DNA of 64,000 nucleotides from Cyanophora paradoxa. Lineage: Eukaryota > Glaucocystophyceae > Cyanophorales > Cyanophoraceae. Location of the stretch: assembly GCA_004431415.1 (NCBI GenBank), contig QPMI01000183.1, positions 62,001-126,000 on the forward strand. Reading direction: 5' to 3'. The notes beneath the pieces were generated by a model. The model did not search any database and was not told the origin of the DNA. It worked only from the letters and a program-made list of their open reading frames with translations. The translations under genes were made by a program, and so were the position numbers. Shown here piece by piece: positions 11,201-21,210 of the stretch (positions within the stretch are counted from its first letter, which is position 1; each line of letters begins with the position of its first letter).

Positions 11201-11740
11201 TGGCTGCGGCTGCGCCCCTTCGGACTCGGGCTCGGCAGAGGGTTCGGCTCCCGCGTCGTCTCCCGGGGCTGCTGGCGCCTCCTCGCCTGCCCCCGCCCCC
11301 GCCGCCTGCTCCTGCTCCTGCTCCTGCTCCTGGGCCGCCTCAGCCTCGCCAGCAGGCTCGCCCGCCTCCTCAGGGGCGGCATCCGCGGCTTCCTCCTCGC
11401 CCGCCGCTGCCGCCTCGTCGCCGGCCTCCTCGAGCGCGGGCTCACCGTCGGCGGCGGCATCCGGCTCCGCGCTTTCCTCAGCGGGCAGCGCCTCTTCCGT
11501 AGCTAATTCTGCGGCAGCTTCTCCCACTGCTGCAGCATCCGTGGCGTCTACAGCTTCGTCGTCGTCAGTGAGTGCGCCCGCGGGCTGATCTGCAGTCTCC
11601 TTTGCGGAATCTTCCACGCTTTCCGCGGGCTCAGCTGCTTCCGTCGCGGGCTTGTCCGGCGCTGCCTCCGCCTCCGCGGGTAGGTCGTCCGGCGCTGCAT
11701 CCCGGGGCTCCGCGGCCGGCTCGGCTGCGTCCTGCTCCAT
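8267..11740 (-). CDS. XRRA1-like leucine-rich repeat protein
   Basis: The start at 11740 opens a roughly 200-residue acidic, Ala/Glu-rich N-terminus. Then come RGHKAKILKQQ, RRVLDGFALLAAR and VGREFNEVSEEDLPFFARL, the last resembling the XRRA1 signature before its LRRs. At least six LRR units follow (LRELHLYCNGLASL, VLNLAYNGLSWECL, LRELDLSHNALAALP, LEILSLEHNRLA, LNLRGNQLQRFP, LEELVLFGNPLL). The C-terminal region has TALRFMLAHPSHVP, similar to the XRRA1 block QALQQMLKHPLL, and a helix near RLERERRPRRPQKQPS; the stop is at 8267. The protein probably acts as a scaffold; related proteins occur in ciliates and flagellates. Near 10970 the frame changes without an obvious splice, so a small intron or indel must lie there. 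Convergent with the PrxQ-like gene, 73 bp gap. Confidence 0.65.
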
Positions 11741-11842
11741 CGAGTAGGCGACGCCGATGCTTCTCCTCCGCGCGCGGGATTGCTGTAGGGAATACCGATC
11801 TGGACTGTCAGAGGGGTAGAGGCGTCAAGACCTTGCATCAAA
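11741..11842. promoter_or_regulatory. Compact divergent promoter, XRRA1-like / TMEM33
   Basis: Only 102 bp separates two opposite start codons, so both promoters and both 5' UTRs must fit here or overlap. No TATA box is seen. Confidence 0.4.
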
Positions 11843-13550
11843 ATGGCCGACGAGGCCGAACAGAAGTACAAGGTGCGGTGCCGCCCGCTGCGTTGTGCCT
11901 GCTCCAGCGCTGCCCCTCGGCCCCGGCCGCCGAGCGCTCGGTCATTTCGAAGTTCGAGAACTGTCAGCTGTGCCACCGCCGCGAGGCGCTCCTCTGCCGT
12001 AGTTCGAGAACTGTCAGCTGTGACACCGCCGCGAGGCGCTCCTCTGCCGTCGCGCGACTGCGAGCACCTGATGCGCCGCGCGCACAGGCGTACGATTTCG
12101 ATGGCGATGAGAAGTGGAAGGCGTACCGAATGAACTTGGAGATCCCACCGGGGCGCGACGAGGCCGCCGCGGTGGAGAAGATGCGGCGGAAGTGGTTCGC
12201 GAAGCACGTAGACAGCAATCTGCCTCCGGCTGCGCCATCTGGCTCTACGGCCTCCGCGTCGAGCTCGTCCGGCGCGAAGGACAGCAGCGCGAGGGCCTCG
12301 CAGAGCACCGGCGGCAGCGGCGCGAGCAGCGGCGGCGCGAGCAGCAGCGGCGGCGGCAGCGGTGCCGCCTCTTCCGCGCGCCCGTCGACGTCGACGGGCG
12401 CGGCCGCCAGCATCGGGTCGCCCGGCGTGTTCTTCGTGCGCCTGCTCTCGAGCGATCCGGCCTGGGCCTCCGCGTGACGGCGCGGCGCGCAGGGGCTCAA
12501 CGCGCTCGTGCTCTTCTTCTCCGTCAACTACGTGGTGCCGTTGAGGGGCGGCTACGCGCAAAGCAGCTACCAGCGCGCCCTCTTCGCCGCCATGGCCTCC
12601 TACGTCCTCACCCTCGTCCAGAAGTTCGGGGTGCGCCGCGCCCACTCCCAGCGCGCGCGCGGACGCCCTGGCTGACTGCCCGGCTGCAGCTGCCGAACGT
12701 GCGGGACTTCATGAAGCTGTTCGACCCGCTGGCGATGCGGCGCGTCATGAGCGACTCGAACGCGCAGTACATCTTCATGTGCTCCGTCTTCCTCTCCTCC
12801 CGCCCCTCCTTCGGTGCCCCGCCCCCGCCTTCCACCCAGCGGGCCCCCCGAGCCTCACCCCCCGCCCCGCAGTGCTGCTGATTCCGGTCGCGGTGTCGGC
12901 GCTCTACCAGTGCTGCTTCTTCCTCAACGAGAACCTGCGGGCGGGGCGGCCGGCGCTCTGGGCCCTCGTCTCCAGACCAGTCACCTTCCTGCTGACCCGG
13001 CAGATTTCCGCCCTCCAGTACATCGGTGCGCGCCGGGTGCCGCGCAGGCCGGGCTGCGGCGCCTCACGCGGGGGCGCCGGGCAGCGACGCTGGAAGTCAC
13101 GATCGGCGTCCTCAAGATCCTCGAGCTCTTCACCCCCGCCCGGTGCCCCCTTCCCCTCGCCCCCGCCGCCCCGCCGCCCCGGCGCCCCGCCCTCACAGCG
13201 GCGCCCCCGCCCTCCCCGCAGGAGCTTCCTGGCGTTCCTCATGTACTGGCAGTTCCTCATGCTGCGGTGCGGCCCACGCGCCGCGCCGCCCTCTCTGCAC
13301 GTCTCGCCGAGGGGCGGGGCCGGGGCAGGTACGCGACGAGCGGGCACACGCGGGGGGCGCTCGTCTCCTTCGGCGCCAAGCTCGACGCCTTCTCGGCCCG
13401 CCTCCCCGGCCCCCTCCAGGTCCGCCCCACGCGCCCGCCCCGCCCCGGCCCCGCCCGACGCCGCCCCCCGCGCAGCTCGTCTACCGCAAGGCCCGCGGCC
13501 TCCTCGTCGCCCTCTTCAACCCCGCCCCGCGCCCCGCCCGCGCCCAGTGA
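11843..13550 (+). CDS. TMEM33/Pom33 family ER and nuclear-envelope membrane protein
   Basis: TMEM33/Pom33 proteins bend ER membrane and help nuclear-pore distribution. Exon 1 is only 30 nt of coding sequence (ten codons). A roughly 210-nt intron follows, then an exon encoding a 40-residue conserved-looking segment (WKAYRMNLEIPPG) and a Ser/Gly-rich linker. The family region begins GLNALVLFFSVNYVVPLRGG, SYQRALFAAMASYVLTLVQK. Next are LPNVRDFMKLFDPLAMRRVM, VLLIPVAVSALYQCCFFLNE and SFLAFLMYWQFLMLRYATSG, ending in LVYRKARGLLVALFNP. Three or more hydrophobic segments match the expected topology. All junctions fit GTGCG or GTSCG donors and CTGAC branch points. The Ser-rich N-terminal extension is absent from animal TMEM33. 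Confidence 0.82.
11951..12050 (+). repeat. Exact 50-bp tandem duplication inside TMEM33 intron 1
   Basis: Two 50-bp units (11951-12000 and 12001-12050) differ at one base. The duplication lies wholly within intron 1 and explains why this intron is several times longer than its neighbours. Confidence 0.9.
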
Positions 13551-13599
13551 CGCCGCCATTCCCACCCTGCGCTCTTCGCTGTCGGCCGAGCGTCCGCGG

Positions 13600-13695
13600 G
13601 GGGAGGGGGAGAAAGAATGGGGGGTAGGGGGAGGGAGGGAGAGGGGAGGAGGGAGGGAGGGGGGAGGGGCGGGTGGGAAGCGAGGGGAAGGGAGG
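13600..13695 (+). repeat. Polypurine (GGGAGG) tract downstream of TMEM33
   Basis: About 95 bases are almost pure purine on this strand, made of GGGAGG and GGGGGAGGG runs. The run pattern could form G-quadruplex or triplex DNA. It begins about 50 bp after the TMEM33 stop. Confidence 0.75.
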
Positions 13696-13699
13696 ACGA

Positions 13700-15170
13700 A
13701 ACTGGTGGATTTGGGGCCCGGGGTACTCGGGCTCGCCGATTTAATGACGTCTGGCAAGGCGGGGGTGGTTTGCGAGCGTTCCAGCCGCTGATCATGAGCT
13801 TCGAATTGGAGCCTCGCGATCGGGCCTCACGATCAGGCCGGCACATGCAGCTGGCCATGGCAGGAGTAGAGAAGTGTCGGTCTTCTGAATGCTCCAGTGC
13901 TCCCGCGGCCGAGGCCCCGGGCCCGGGCTCACCTTAGGGCCCGGCCCAGCGGCTGGGCTCCGAGGCTCCTTAAGCTTACTAGTTAGACTAATCATTGGGG
14001 AAGGACCCCCTTCCCCTTCCCCCACTTGGGGGTGTTCGGGTGCCCACCCTAGGCCAAAATTTAAATGAAATGTCCCGACCTCCCAAAACCCGGGATTTCT
14101 CGCCGCATCCTAGCAAGGCATGTCTCTAGGAGTCCGGAAACGTGTACCTGGAGATCCGGGTCCCGTCGGGTCGACCAGGAATGGGCAATAACACGTTTTC
14201 AAAAACTGCTACCTAGCGCCTCACCAAGTGGCGGTATATCTGCCGGATCGAGTGCGCCTGAATGCGCCTGATACGCCCGACGATTCATGTCATACATGCC
14301 GAGACCGGAGGGGCACAGGGTGGTCCGCTAGGCCGCCTCAAGTACCTGTTGTACCGGACGCCGGAAAAAAGAGCTCCTGCGAGTCGGGAGCCGATTGCTG
14401 GGTACGCAGTACTACGTTCTTGCCATGGCGCGCCGAGGCGGACGAGGGCGCGGTGCGGACCTGCCGCCTGACATATCCGAAAGCGAAGTTCAGCTCTGCT
14501 CGACGCCGTATCGGCTTGCCGGACTTCCGCGTGTGGCGTCCGTCGACATCGCGCCGACCACGGCGAGTGCGCGCCGAGGTTCTGCTCTGCTGCATGGATC
14601 GCTCGCCCGGGCCGGGCCGCTCGAGCCTCACTCGTGCGCTCGCTCGTGCGCTCGCCGGCGCCGCGTGTGGCGCTGCCGTCGGCGCTGCCACGCTCCACGC
14701 TCCACCGATTCCGGCCGCACCAGGTACGAACTCGACCACCGCCGCGCCGCCCTATATAGCTAGGCCTCTCACTTCCCGCGAGACGCAGCAGCGAGCGTCG
14801 CAGCTGGGCATCAACATGTACATCGCATCTGCAGCTGTTTCATCGGTGCGCATGCTGCCCAGCTGTGCTCGTCGCTCCCTCTACCGCGGGGGAAGGGTCC
14901 GGTTGCATGACTCATGCTTGCCACCCTCAGTCTTGCATTTGCAACCGCATGCAATCGACCGGGTTGAGCCGCTAGCAAGCATCACATCACCTCCAAGACC
15001 TCGGCCTCCGCCTCCGCTGACGGCGCGCCCGTCCGCCTTGCTGCGCTCCTCGTACGCGTCCGCGCTCAGCGGCTAGTACGCCAAGCGCCTGCCGCTGCGC
15101 CGGCGCCTAGCCTCCGCCCGCGCCGACGCCGGCCAACGCCGGCGCGGCGGCGCGGCCGCCGGGCTCCTCC
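13700..15170. other. Gene-poor stretch without a supported gene
   Basis: Composition shifts repeatedly between AT-containing and GC-rich DNA. A short frame on the plus strand from the ATG at 14425 (MARRGGRGRGADLPPDISES, to about 14763) and one on the minus strand (14338-14739) overlap each other. Neither has a recognisable domain. A TATA-like CTATATAG lies at about 14752. I see no gene I can support. Confidence 0.35.
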
Positions 15171-15174
15171 CGCT

Positions 15175-15448
15175 CCTCGGGGGCGGAGGCGCAGCGGGCG
15201 GCGGCGCGGCTCGCGGGGCGGGGCGGAGGCGCGGCGGGCGGCGGCGCGGGTCGCCGGGCGGGGCGGAGGCACGGCGGGCGGCGGAGCAGCTCGCCGGGCG
15301 GGGCGGGAGGCGCTGTGGGCGGCGGAGCGGCTATCCGGGCGCGGCGGATTCGCGGCGGGCGGCGGCGCGTCTCGACGGGCAGGGCGGAGGGCGGAGGCGC
15401 AGGGCGGGGTGCCGCGGCGGAGGCGCTGCGGGCGGCGGCGCTTCTCAA
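15175..15448. repeat. GC-rich minisatellite, unit about 41 nt
   Basis: Five to six degenerate copies of a unit centred on GGGCGGAGGCGCGGCGGGCG with a variable GGCTCGCCG joint. Copies differ by substitutions and small indels. All frames are translatable low-complexity Ala/Arg/Pro, so apparent coding here is not evidence for a gene. Confidence 0.75.
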
Positions 15449-15840
15449 GATCTAGTCCTCCGCTGAGCTAGATCTCGTCCTCGAGCTCCCCCACTTCTGA
15501 AAAGCACCGGCTCACTATCTATCTCCACACTAGTCCACACTATCTCGGCTCCAAGCTAACGTGACCAGCTGCAGGAGTGAACTTTCCTGCTCAACCTTTT
15601 AGAGGTCCTTCCCCTCCAACAGGGGCAGTGCAACTGCAGTGTCCCTGTTCCGTTCATAGTAATCCTTGAATACTAACCCGGTACTGTAGTAGTACCGTCG
15701 ACGTCACACGGGCCGTCAAGGCGTGGTACTTTCGTAAGAATTCGGCCTTCGAATTCGGGGGCCTTCGAGTCACTGAGTCGCTCATGAAATATTAATGCCA
15801 GTCACTAACTTTAGTAAGATATCGATGGCATGATTGTGAG
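15449..15840. other. AT-richer intergenic DNA with no gene seen
   Basis: Clearly lower GC than the flanks, with stop codons in all frames. No domain or RNA gene is recognised. Confidence 0.35.
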
Positions 15841-15885
15841 GGACCAATGAGCGCATTCTATACCCCCCAGGATTGTTCAATTCCG
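15841..15885 (+). repeat. Left arm of an inverted repeat pair
   Basis: GCGCATTCTATACCCCCC and ATTGTTCAATTCC in this arm match, in opposite orientation, a segment at 20908-20952 with small indels. The arms are about 5.1 kb apart and bracket the repeat-rich island. Confidence 0.55.
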
Positions 15886-16499
15886 AAGGGGTGGGTTATC
15901 AGTAGTGATGGCGCGGTGCAGGGCGTGCGGGGAGCATCGCGCCCGCGCACAGAATTGGCCCACTGGGCGTAGAGTGCAGTTCATCGGCCGGTGTCCCGCT
16001 CCGCCTGGGTCGCGGTCAGTGACAGTACCATCGTCGCTTAGAGGCGCACAGCCGGGGCGACAGCAGCACCGAAGATAGAGGCGCAGCGGTTAGAAGTTGT
16101 TCGCACTGGCTCCGGCCCGCCCGCGCACCCGCACACCAGGCGCATCCGTGGCCGCGAGGTGACGGTCGGGCGTTCGATAAGCTCTTTGCAGCTATTAGAA
16201 GCAAGTTTCAGCCGATATGCGCACTCGGCGCGCTCGCCGAAGCACAGGAGCGGGATTTGGGCGGCCACAACAGCGCAGGGGTACGGGGTACCGGAGTCGT
16301 GCGGCCGAACAAGCGTGCGGCCGAGCTTCCGGAGTCGTCATATAGCTATGGCTAGCGGCCAGTGCACTAGCTCTATGGCCGTCCTCCACCGGCGCGAAAG
16401 CTGCGCCTGCCGCAGTACAGCACCGCCGACCGTCGGACGACTTCAACCTGCGCTCGCGAGAGGACCACCAGATCGCACGCGCGTAGTGCGCTCCGCCGC

Positions 16500-18060
16500 C
16501 GCCGCCGCGTAGTGCCACGCTTGCCGCCGCCGCAGCGTCGTCGCCGCGCGGGACCTCGTTCCATTGAGCGAGAGCGTTTGGGTGTTCCCCCATCTGTGGA
16601 CACCGTCGGTGCGCTCGGTGCGCATGGCGATGGCGCGCTCGCCGCCGCCGCCGCCTCCGGCTCGGCGTGCGGCGCGCTTGGCCCCGCACCGCAAATTCTC
16701 GACGCGCGCTCGCAGGGCCTGGGGACGGCGCTGCTCTACCAGATAGGCGTGATTGACGAGCCCCTCCCCCCCGTGCGCCGATCGCCGGCCGGCCCGCCCC
16801 CGCCTCCGCCTCGCCGACGCCGGCGCAGGAGGAGGCGCCGGGCTTCGTGCTGAAGAACCTCTTCCGCATCGCCTTCCAGTGCGTCCTCGCCGCCTCCTCC
16901 ACGCAGCACTACAAGCGCGCCCGCCCCGCCCCGCCCCGCCCCGCCGGCCCGGGGCGGCGCCTGACGAGGCGGCAGCTTCCTGATGTCGGACGTGGCGACG
17001 TGCCTGGAGTACGCCGGCGAGCACAGGGAGCCCCACCTCGCCTGCAAGGCGCCCCGCCCCGGCCCCGGCCCCGGCCCCGGCCCCGGCCCTCGCCTGACGC
17101 GCCCCGGGCCCCCCGCCTCAGATCTTCGTGGACGTCGGCGCGGGGTGCGGGGCCCGGGCCCTGCGCGGGGCGAGCCGGGCGGTGCGGGTGACGGGGGCGC
17201 AGGCGGGCGTTCACGGTGGCGCACCTGCTGCGGGCCGCCCCCAGGGAGGAGCCCCTCCTGCGGGCGAGAGCGTCTGGGTGTTCCCACATCTGTGGACATG
17301 GCGGAACAGGCAAGAGGCCGAGAAGCACATCCGCGCCGAGCCCGACCTCGCGACGGTGCGCTCGCCGCCGCCGCCTCCGGCTCGGCGTGCGGCGCGCTTG
17401 GCCCCGCACCGCAAATTCTCGACGCGCGCTCGCAGGGCCTGGGGACGGCGCTGCTCTCCTCCACGCAGCACTACAAGCGCGCCCGCCCCGCCCCGCCCCG
17501 CCCCGCCCCGGGGCCGACCGGGGCCGCGGGCAGGCGCGCTGGGCGGCTCGTTTGACGGGGGCGCAGGCGGGCGTTCACGGTGGCGCACCCCTCCTGCGGG
17601 GCGAGCTCACCCCGATGCCCGACTTCCCCCAGGGCCCGCCCCCGCGCCCCGCCCCGGCCCCGCCCCGCCGCCTTGACGCGGCGCCGCAGACGAGTGCCGG
17701 ACTGGGAGGGGCACTACCGGAGCACGGCAACGCCGTTCGACTGGTACTGCATTGGCCCGCCCTTCCTCGCCGCGCGGGCCGCTTCCCCGGGCTCCCCCGA
17801 GGCCGCCGTCCAGGCCGAGCACGGTACCCCCCCCCCCACCCCCTCGCCCGCGTGTGGGGCGGTGGGGGCGACGGGGCGGCAGACTTTCTGGTGGCAGACG
17901 GGCGGTGCCTGCCGTACCGCTCCCGCTCCTCCCACTGCGTCTTTGACAAGGGCCCGCCCCGCCCCCCGCCCCCCGCCCCGCCCCGGGCGAGCGGCGCCGG
18001 CTGAGGCTGCAAGGCGGGGCGGGCGCAGGGATCTTCTACAAGCAGGGCGGAAGGCGGGCA
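16500..18060 (+). pseudogene. Scrambled, partly duplicated exon-like pieces, some methyltransferase-like
   Basis: Several plus-strand blocks look like exons bounded by this genome's splice signals: FVLKNLFRIAFQCVLAASS (16840-16920), FLMSDVATCLEYAGEHREPH (16980-17050) and IFVDVGAGCGARALRG (about 17126-17173). VPDWEGHYRSTATPFDWYCI (about 17700) and DFLVADGRCLPYRSRSSHCV (17880-17945) resemble the first strand and the post-II region of METTL13/EEF1AKMT4-type methyltransferases. Their order does not make a full Rossmann fold. Blocks encoding ESVWVFPHLWT and a GC-rich downstream stretch occur at about 16566-16935 and again at 17270-17510; a third shared piece occurs at about 17190 and 17545. I read this as rearranged fragments, not one intact gene. 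A functional but unfamiliar gene cannot be excluded. Confidence 0.35.
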
Positions 18061-18150
18061 GCGGACGGCAGACGGCGCAGCGGGCGGGCGGCGCGGCGTG
18101 CGGCGCGGTGGGCGAGCGGCGCGGCGGGCGGCGCAGCGGCACGCCCCGCG
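18061..18150. repeat. Low-complexity GGCGGCGCGG tract
   Basis: Simple GC repeat related in composition to the 15.2-15.4 kb minisatellite. It sits directly before the 170-bp satellite. Confidence 0.4.
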
Positions 18151-18151
18151 G

Positions 18152-18770
18152 CCCCGCGCCTGCATCGAAGCACTGGGAAACAGCATGTATTATACAGGGA
18201 TCCAGAATCTATAAGATGAGCTGGGGGCGCCGGGTGCTGGGCACGAGGCCGGCCCCGAGGAGTGCAGGGGGGCACATGAGGGGATGGGCCCTCGGAACCG
18301 CACCCGTTCTCCCCGGGGCGGGCCCCGCGCCTGCATCGAAGCACTGGGAAACAGCATGTATTATACAGGGATCCAGAATCTATAAGATGAGCTGGGGGCG
18401 CCGGGTGCTGGGCACGAGGCCGGCCTCGAGGAGTGCGGGGGGCACATGAGGGGATGGGCCCTCGGAACCGCACCCGTTCTCCCCGGGGCGGGCCCCGCGC
18501 CTGCATCGAAGCACTGGGAAACAGCATGTATTATACAGGGATCCAGAATCTATAAGATGAGCTGGGGGCGCCGGGTGCTGGGCACGAGGCCGGCCTCGAG
18601 GAGTGCGGGGGGCACATGAGGGGATGGGCCCTCGGAACCGCACCCGTTCTCCCCGGGGCGGGCCCCGCGCCTTCATCGGAGCACTGAAAAACAACACCTT
18701 TTAAACAGGGATTCAGAATCTATAAGATGACTCGGGGGCCCCGGGCGCTAGGCCCGGGGAGGGGGATGGC
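18152..18770 (+). repeat. Tandem satellite, unit 170-171 bp, about 3.6 copies
   Basis: Copies begin at about 18161, 18332, 18502 and 18672. The first three are nearly identical (CATCGAAGCACTGGGAAACA, then TGTATTATACAGGGATCC, then a GC-rich half). The fourth is diverged and truncated. No conserved frame runs through the copies. Each unit joins a mid-GC half to a very GC-rich half. Confidence 0.92.
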
Positions 18771-19220
18771 CAGAGGGAGACCAGGGCACCATGTGCCATT
18801 AACAGTATTTTCGTTTTGAAATGAATATCTCTTGATGGAGAGGAGGTATATTAGATCGGAGGGCATCATGAGAACGGCGATAAAAAGGGCTTTCAGGATA
18901 TATCCGAAGGTCGGGGCTCGCAAATTAACCTATCCTGTAAGAAGCCCCCGAAACGTCGGATGAGGTGTCAAACTTGGGAACTGTACCTCACCCCAACTCC
19001 GTCATCATGAAAACTGACCTCGGAGGGTGAATCATTGAATCCATAACCACTTACTAAGTTAATGACAGCATGTATATTGCATACTATGATATTACCACTG
19101 GGCCACTCAAGAAGCCTCATATATCACTCATGATCATGCACTGGGCATCCGATGATCGCTTCAAAGGCTTGCAGCTTAGAATAAGTGCCGCCGCGGCACT
19201 GCTGCGCGCCTCTATAGACG
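18771..19220. other. AT-richer unique DNA, no gene seen
   Basis: Lower GC than anything else in the first 36 kb, with stops in all frames. No protein domain, tRNA or other RNA gene is recognised. Confidence 0.35.
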
Positions 19221-19226
19221 ATCTTG

Positions 19227-19500
19227 TTAGCGCCGCGGCGGTACATGAAAGCGCCGCGGCGGTACATGAAAGCGCCGCGGCGGTACATGAAAGCGCCGCG
19301 GCGGTACATGGAAAGCGCCGCGGCGGTACATGAAGGCGCCGCGGCGGTACATGAAGGCGCCGCGGCGGTACTGCTAGGCGTCGCGGCGGTACATATGCAT
19401 GAAGGCGCCGCGGCGGTACTTCTAGGCGCCGCGGCGGTGCATGTAGGCGCCGCGGCGGTACATGAAAGTGCCGCATGTGGCGGTACAGGAAGGCACCGCG
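19227..19500 (+). repeat. Minisatellite with 21-nt core unit GCGCCGCGGCGGTACATGAAA
   Basis: About a dozen copies. The first four keep a 21-nt period; later ones vary in the AT spacer and lose it. In the regular part the period equals seven codons, so a heptapeptide repeats in each open frame. The GCCGCGGC core is palindromic. Confidence 0.88.
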
Positions 19501-20000
19501 GCGGTTCTATTTTATTGTACCGCGCAGCGCATATAGGAACCGCCGCGGCCCCTGTAAGTACCGCAGCGTCTCTAATTTACCTAGGCACCGCGCGCGGCCG
19601 TGGTCTGGCGGCACGGGCAAGGATCGCGTCGTCCCGCGCGCAGCGGCGCAGGATCTCCGCCGCGAGCACCGCCCCCGCCCCGATGGCTCCCTCCTCCGCC
19701 CCCTCGCCGCCCTCCGCGGCCGCACGCGGCGGCTGAGGCGAGGGCGCAGAGGAGGCGCCCACAGTATACCGCGGCGTCTCCAGTATACTAGCAGACCGCG
19801 CCCGGCCGCGCCCGGCCCTGTGCAATTGCAAGTGCGGCAAGTGCGGGCCGCGCGCGGAGATGCAAGGGGGGGGGTACTTGTACACATTGCAGGGAGGGGG
19901 ATCCCGGAGGGGGATCCGGAGGAGGGGGGAGGGGAGGGGGGGGGAGGGGGGAGGGAGGGGGGAGGCGGGCGGCGGCACCAGGCTGGCGGGCAGCCGGCAG
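19501..20000. other. Repeat-derived and G-rich DNA, no gene seen
   Basis: Begins with decayed copies of the CGCCGCGGCGGTA element. It ends with a purine-rich tract (about 19865-19975) of GGGGGAGG runs. Open frames are low-complexity and not conserved-looking. Confidence 0.4.
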
Positions 20001-20350
20001 GGCGGCGGGCGGAGATGCGGGGGGAGAGGAAGGTGGCGCCGGGCCCTCTGCATAGCCTGCGCATGCAGAAGCCGAGGCGTCAGCTCGCCCCGGACAGCGG
20101 CCGTGCAGGGGCGGGGCACAGCGGGGGCGGCCGGGCCAGGTGCCCAGCAGCAGCGGCGGGGCGAACCTGGAGCAGACGAAGCTGAGGCAGACGGTGGGGC
20201 GGCGGGCGGGGATGCGGGCGGAGCGGCAGGCGACGCCGGGCCCTGCGCATAGCCTGCGCAGGGCCGAGCCTCGGAGGCGTCAGCTCGCCCCGGACAGCGG
20301 CCGTGCAGGGGCGGGGCCCAGCGGGCCCGGGGGCCAGGTGCCAGGTGCGG
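20001..20350 (+). repeat. Direct duplication, period about 197-200 bp
   Basis: Copy 1 (about 20001-20150) and copy 2 (about 20198-20350) share GCCTGCGCA, GGCGTCAGCTCGCCCCGGAC and AGCGGCCGTGCAGGGGCGGG, with scattered substitutions. No conserved coding frame. Confidence 0.75.
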
Positions 20351-20422
20351 CAGGCCTAGGGGCCAGGTGCGCAGCACTGCGCGGCAGGGCCAGGTGCGCA
20401 GCACCGCGCGGCGAAGCCGATC

Positions 20423-20885
20423 TCACATTCCTGTGCGAAGCACGTTAGGACTCCGGGACGTCGACTGCCGCAGCGTCCAGAGCACGCCGCTCGGCAGGCG
20501 GGCCGCGCGGGCGCGCTCAGCGGCTGTTTCGAAGGATCCAGACAAGATCGAAAACGCCGCAGCACGCGCGCACGTGCACCGCAGCCGTACGTCGGCGCCT
20601 GCGGTTTTCGCCGCAGCCGTTAAAAGCGCGGGAACGCCGCGCGAGCAAGGACTCACCGGATCTGTTCGCGCCGCGGCCGACCGCTTCGGAGGGATCTGGC
20701 ACGCTGCAGCGCACCGCCTGCGCCCGCTTCGCGGCCGCGGGTTGCTCCGCGGCCGGCTCGCGGCGGCCGGCACCGCCAACGAGCGCTGCGAAGGCGCCGT
20801 CGGCTTCTGCCACGGTCTTCAGAGTCACTGTCTCAAATTTTGGGTCAGTGGCGCGCGCCCCGCCGGGGCCCGTGTCGTCCGCCAT
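20423..20885 (-). CDS. Hypothetical protein, two exons
   Basis: The ATG at 20885 opens MADDTGPGGARATDPKFETV followed by LKTVAEADGAFAALVGG. A GTGAGT..GCAG intron near 20590-20660 joins in frame to a second exon ending SRSPNVLRTGM at 20423, giving about 130 residues. I do not recognise the family. The first 40 residues look protein-like, the second exon less so. It lies against the right arm of the inverted repeat (20908-20952), so it may belong to the island. Confidence 0.33.
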
Positions 20886-21210
20886 CAGTTACTGAACTTT
20901 GGTGCAAGAAATTGAACAATTGCCAAGGGGGTAGAATGCGCTGGTCAGTCCCTGATACATGATCATGGTGCACACTGTGACCATGAATTCGAAACTTTGA
21001 AATTAAAGCCAGTACTACGGTAACTGATCATGATCATTAATTACACGGCGTTTCTACAGTGCAGTGCCTGAGTTCTGTGTCGCGCAACGTCTCGTGATCA
21101 CTGACTATGAATCAGTCCGATGGTCCCCCTCAGGTCCTCGATTCTGATCATGATCATGGGCTACAGGGCCAGCCAAGGTCGAGGGGCCGCGTGGGCGGCC
21201 CGGGCGCGAG
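20886..21210. other. AT-richer spacer with TGATCATGATCA palindromes
   Basis: Contains two copies of TGATCATGATCA (about 21026 and 21145) and related ATGATCATG words near 20960. No gene is seen. The inverted-repeat right arm lies at its left edge. Confidence 0.45.
20908..20952 (-). repeat. Right arm of the inverted repeat pair
   Basis: The reverse complement of this segment matches 15841-15885 over GACCA..GCGCATTCTA..ACCCCC..ATTGTTCAATT with a few indels. It is either the end of a mobile element or a dispersed repeat present twice. Confidence 0.55.

Noticed and set aside
14425-14763. Small gene starting MARRGGRGRG
   Set aside because: It has an RGG-like start but no domain, overlaps an equally long antisense frame, and lacks clear splice-bounded continuation.
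17126-17173. VDVGAGCG as a SAM-binding motif I of an intact methyltransferase
   Set aside because: The pieces that resemble methyltransferase strands lie in the wrong order and are interrupted by duplications, so an intact enzyme is not supported; kept only as fragments.
19227-19500. CRISPR-like appearance of regular short repeats
   Set aside because: Units are directly adjacent, lack unique spacers of constant length, have no cas genes nearby, and the DNA is eukaryotic.
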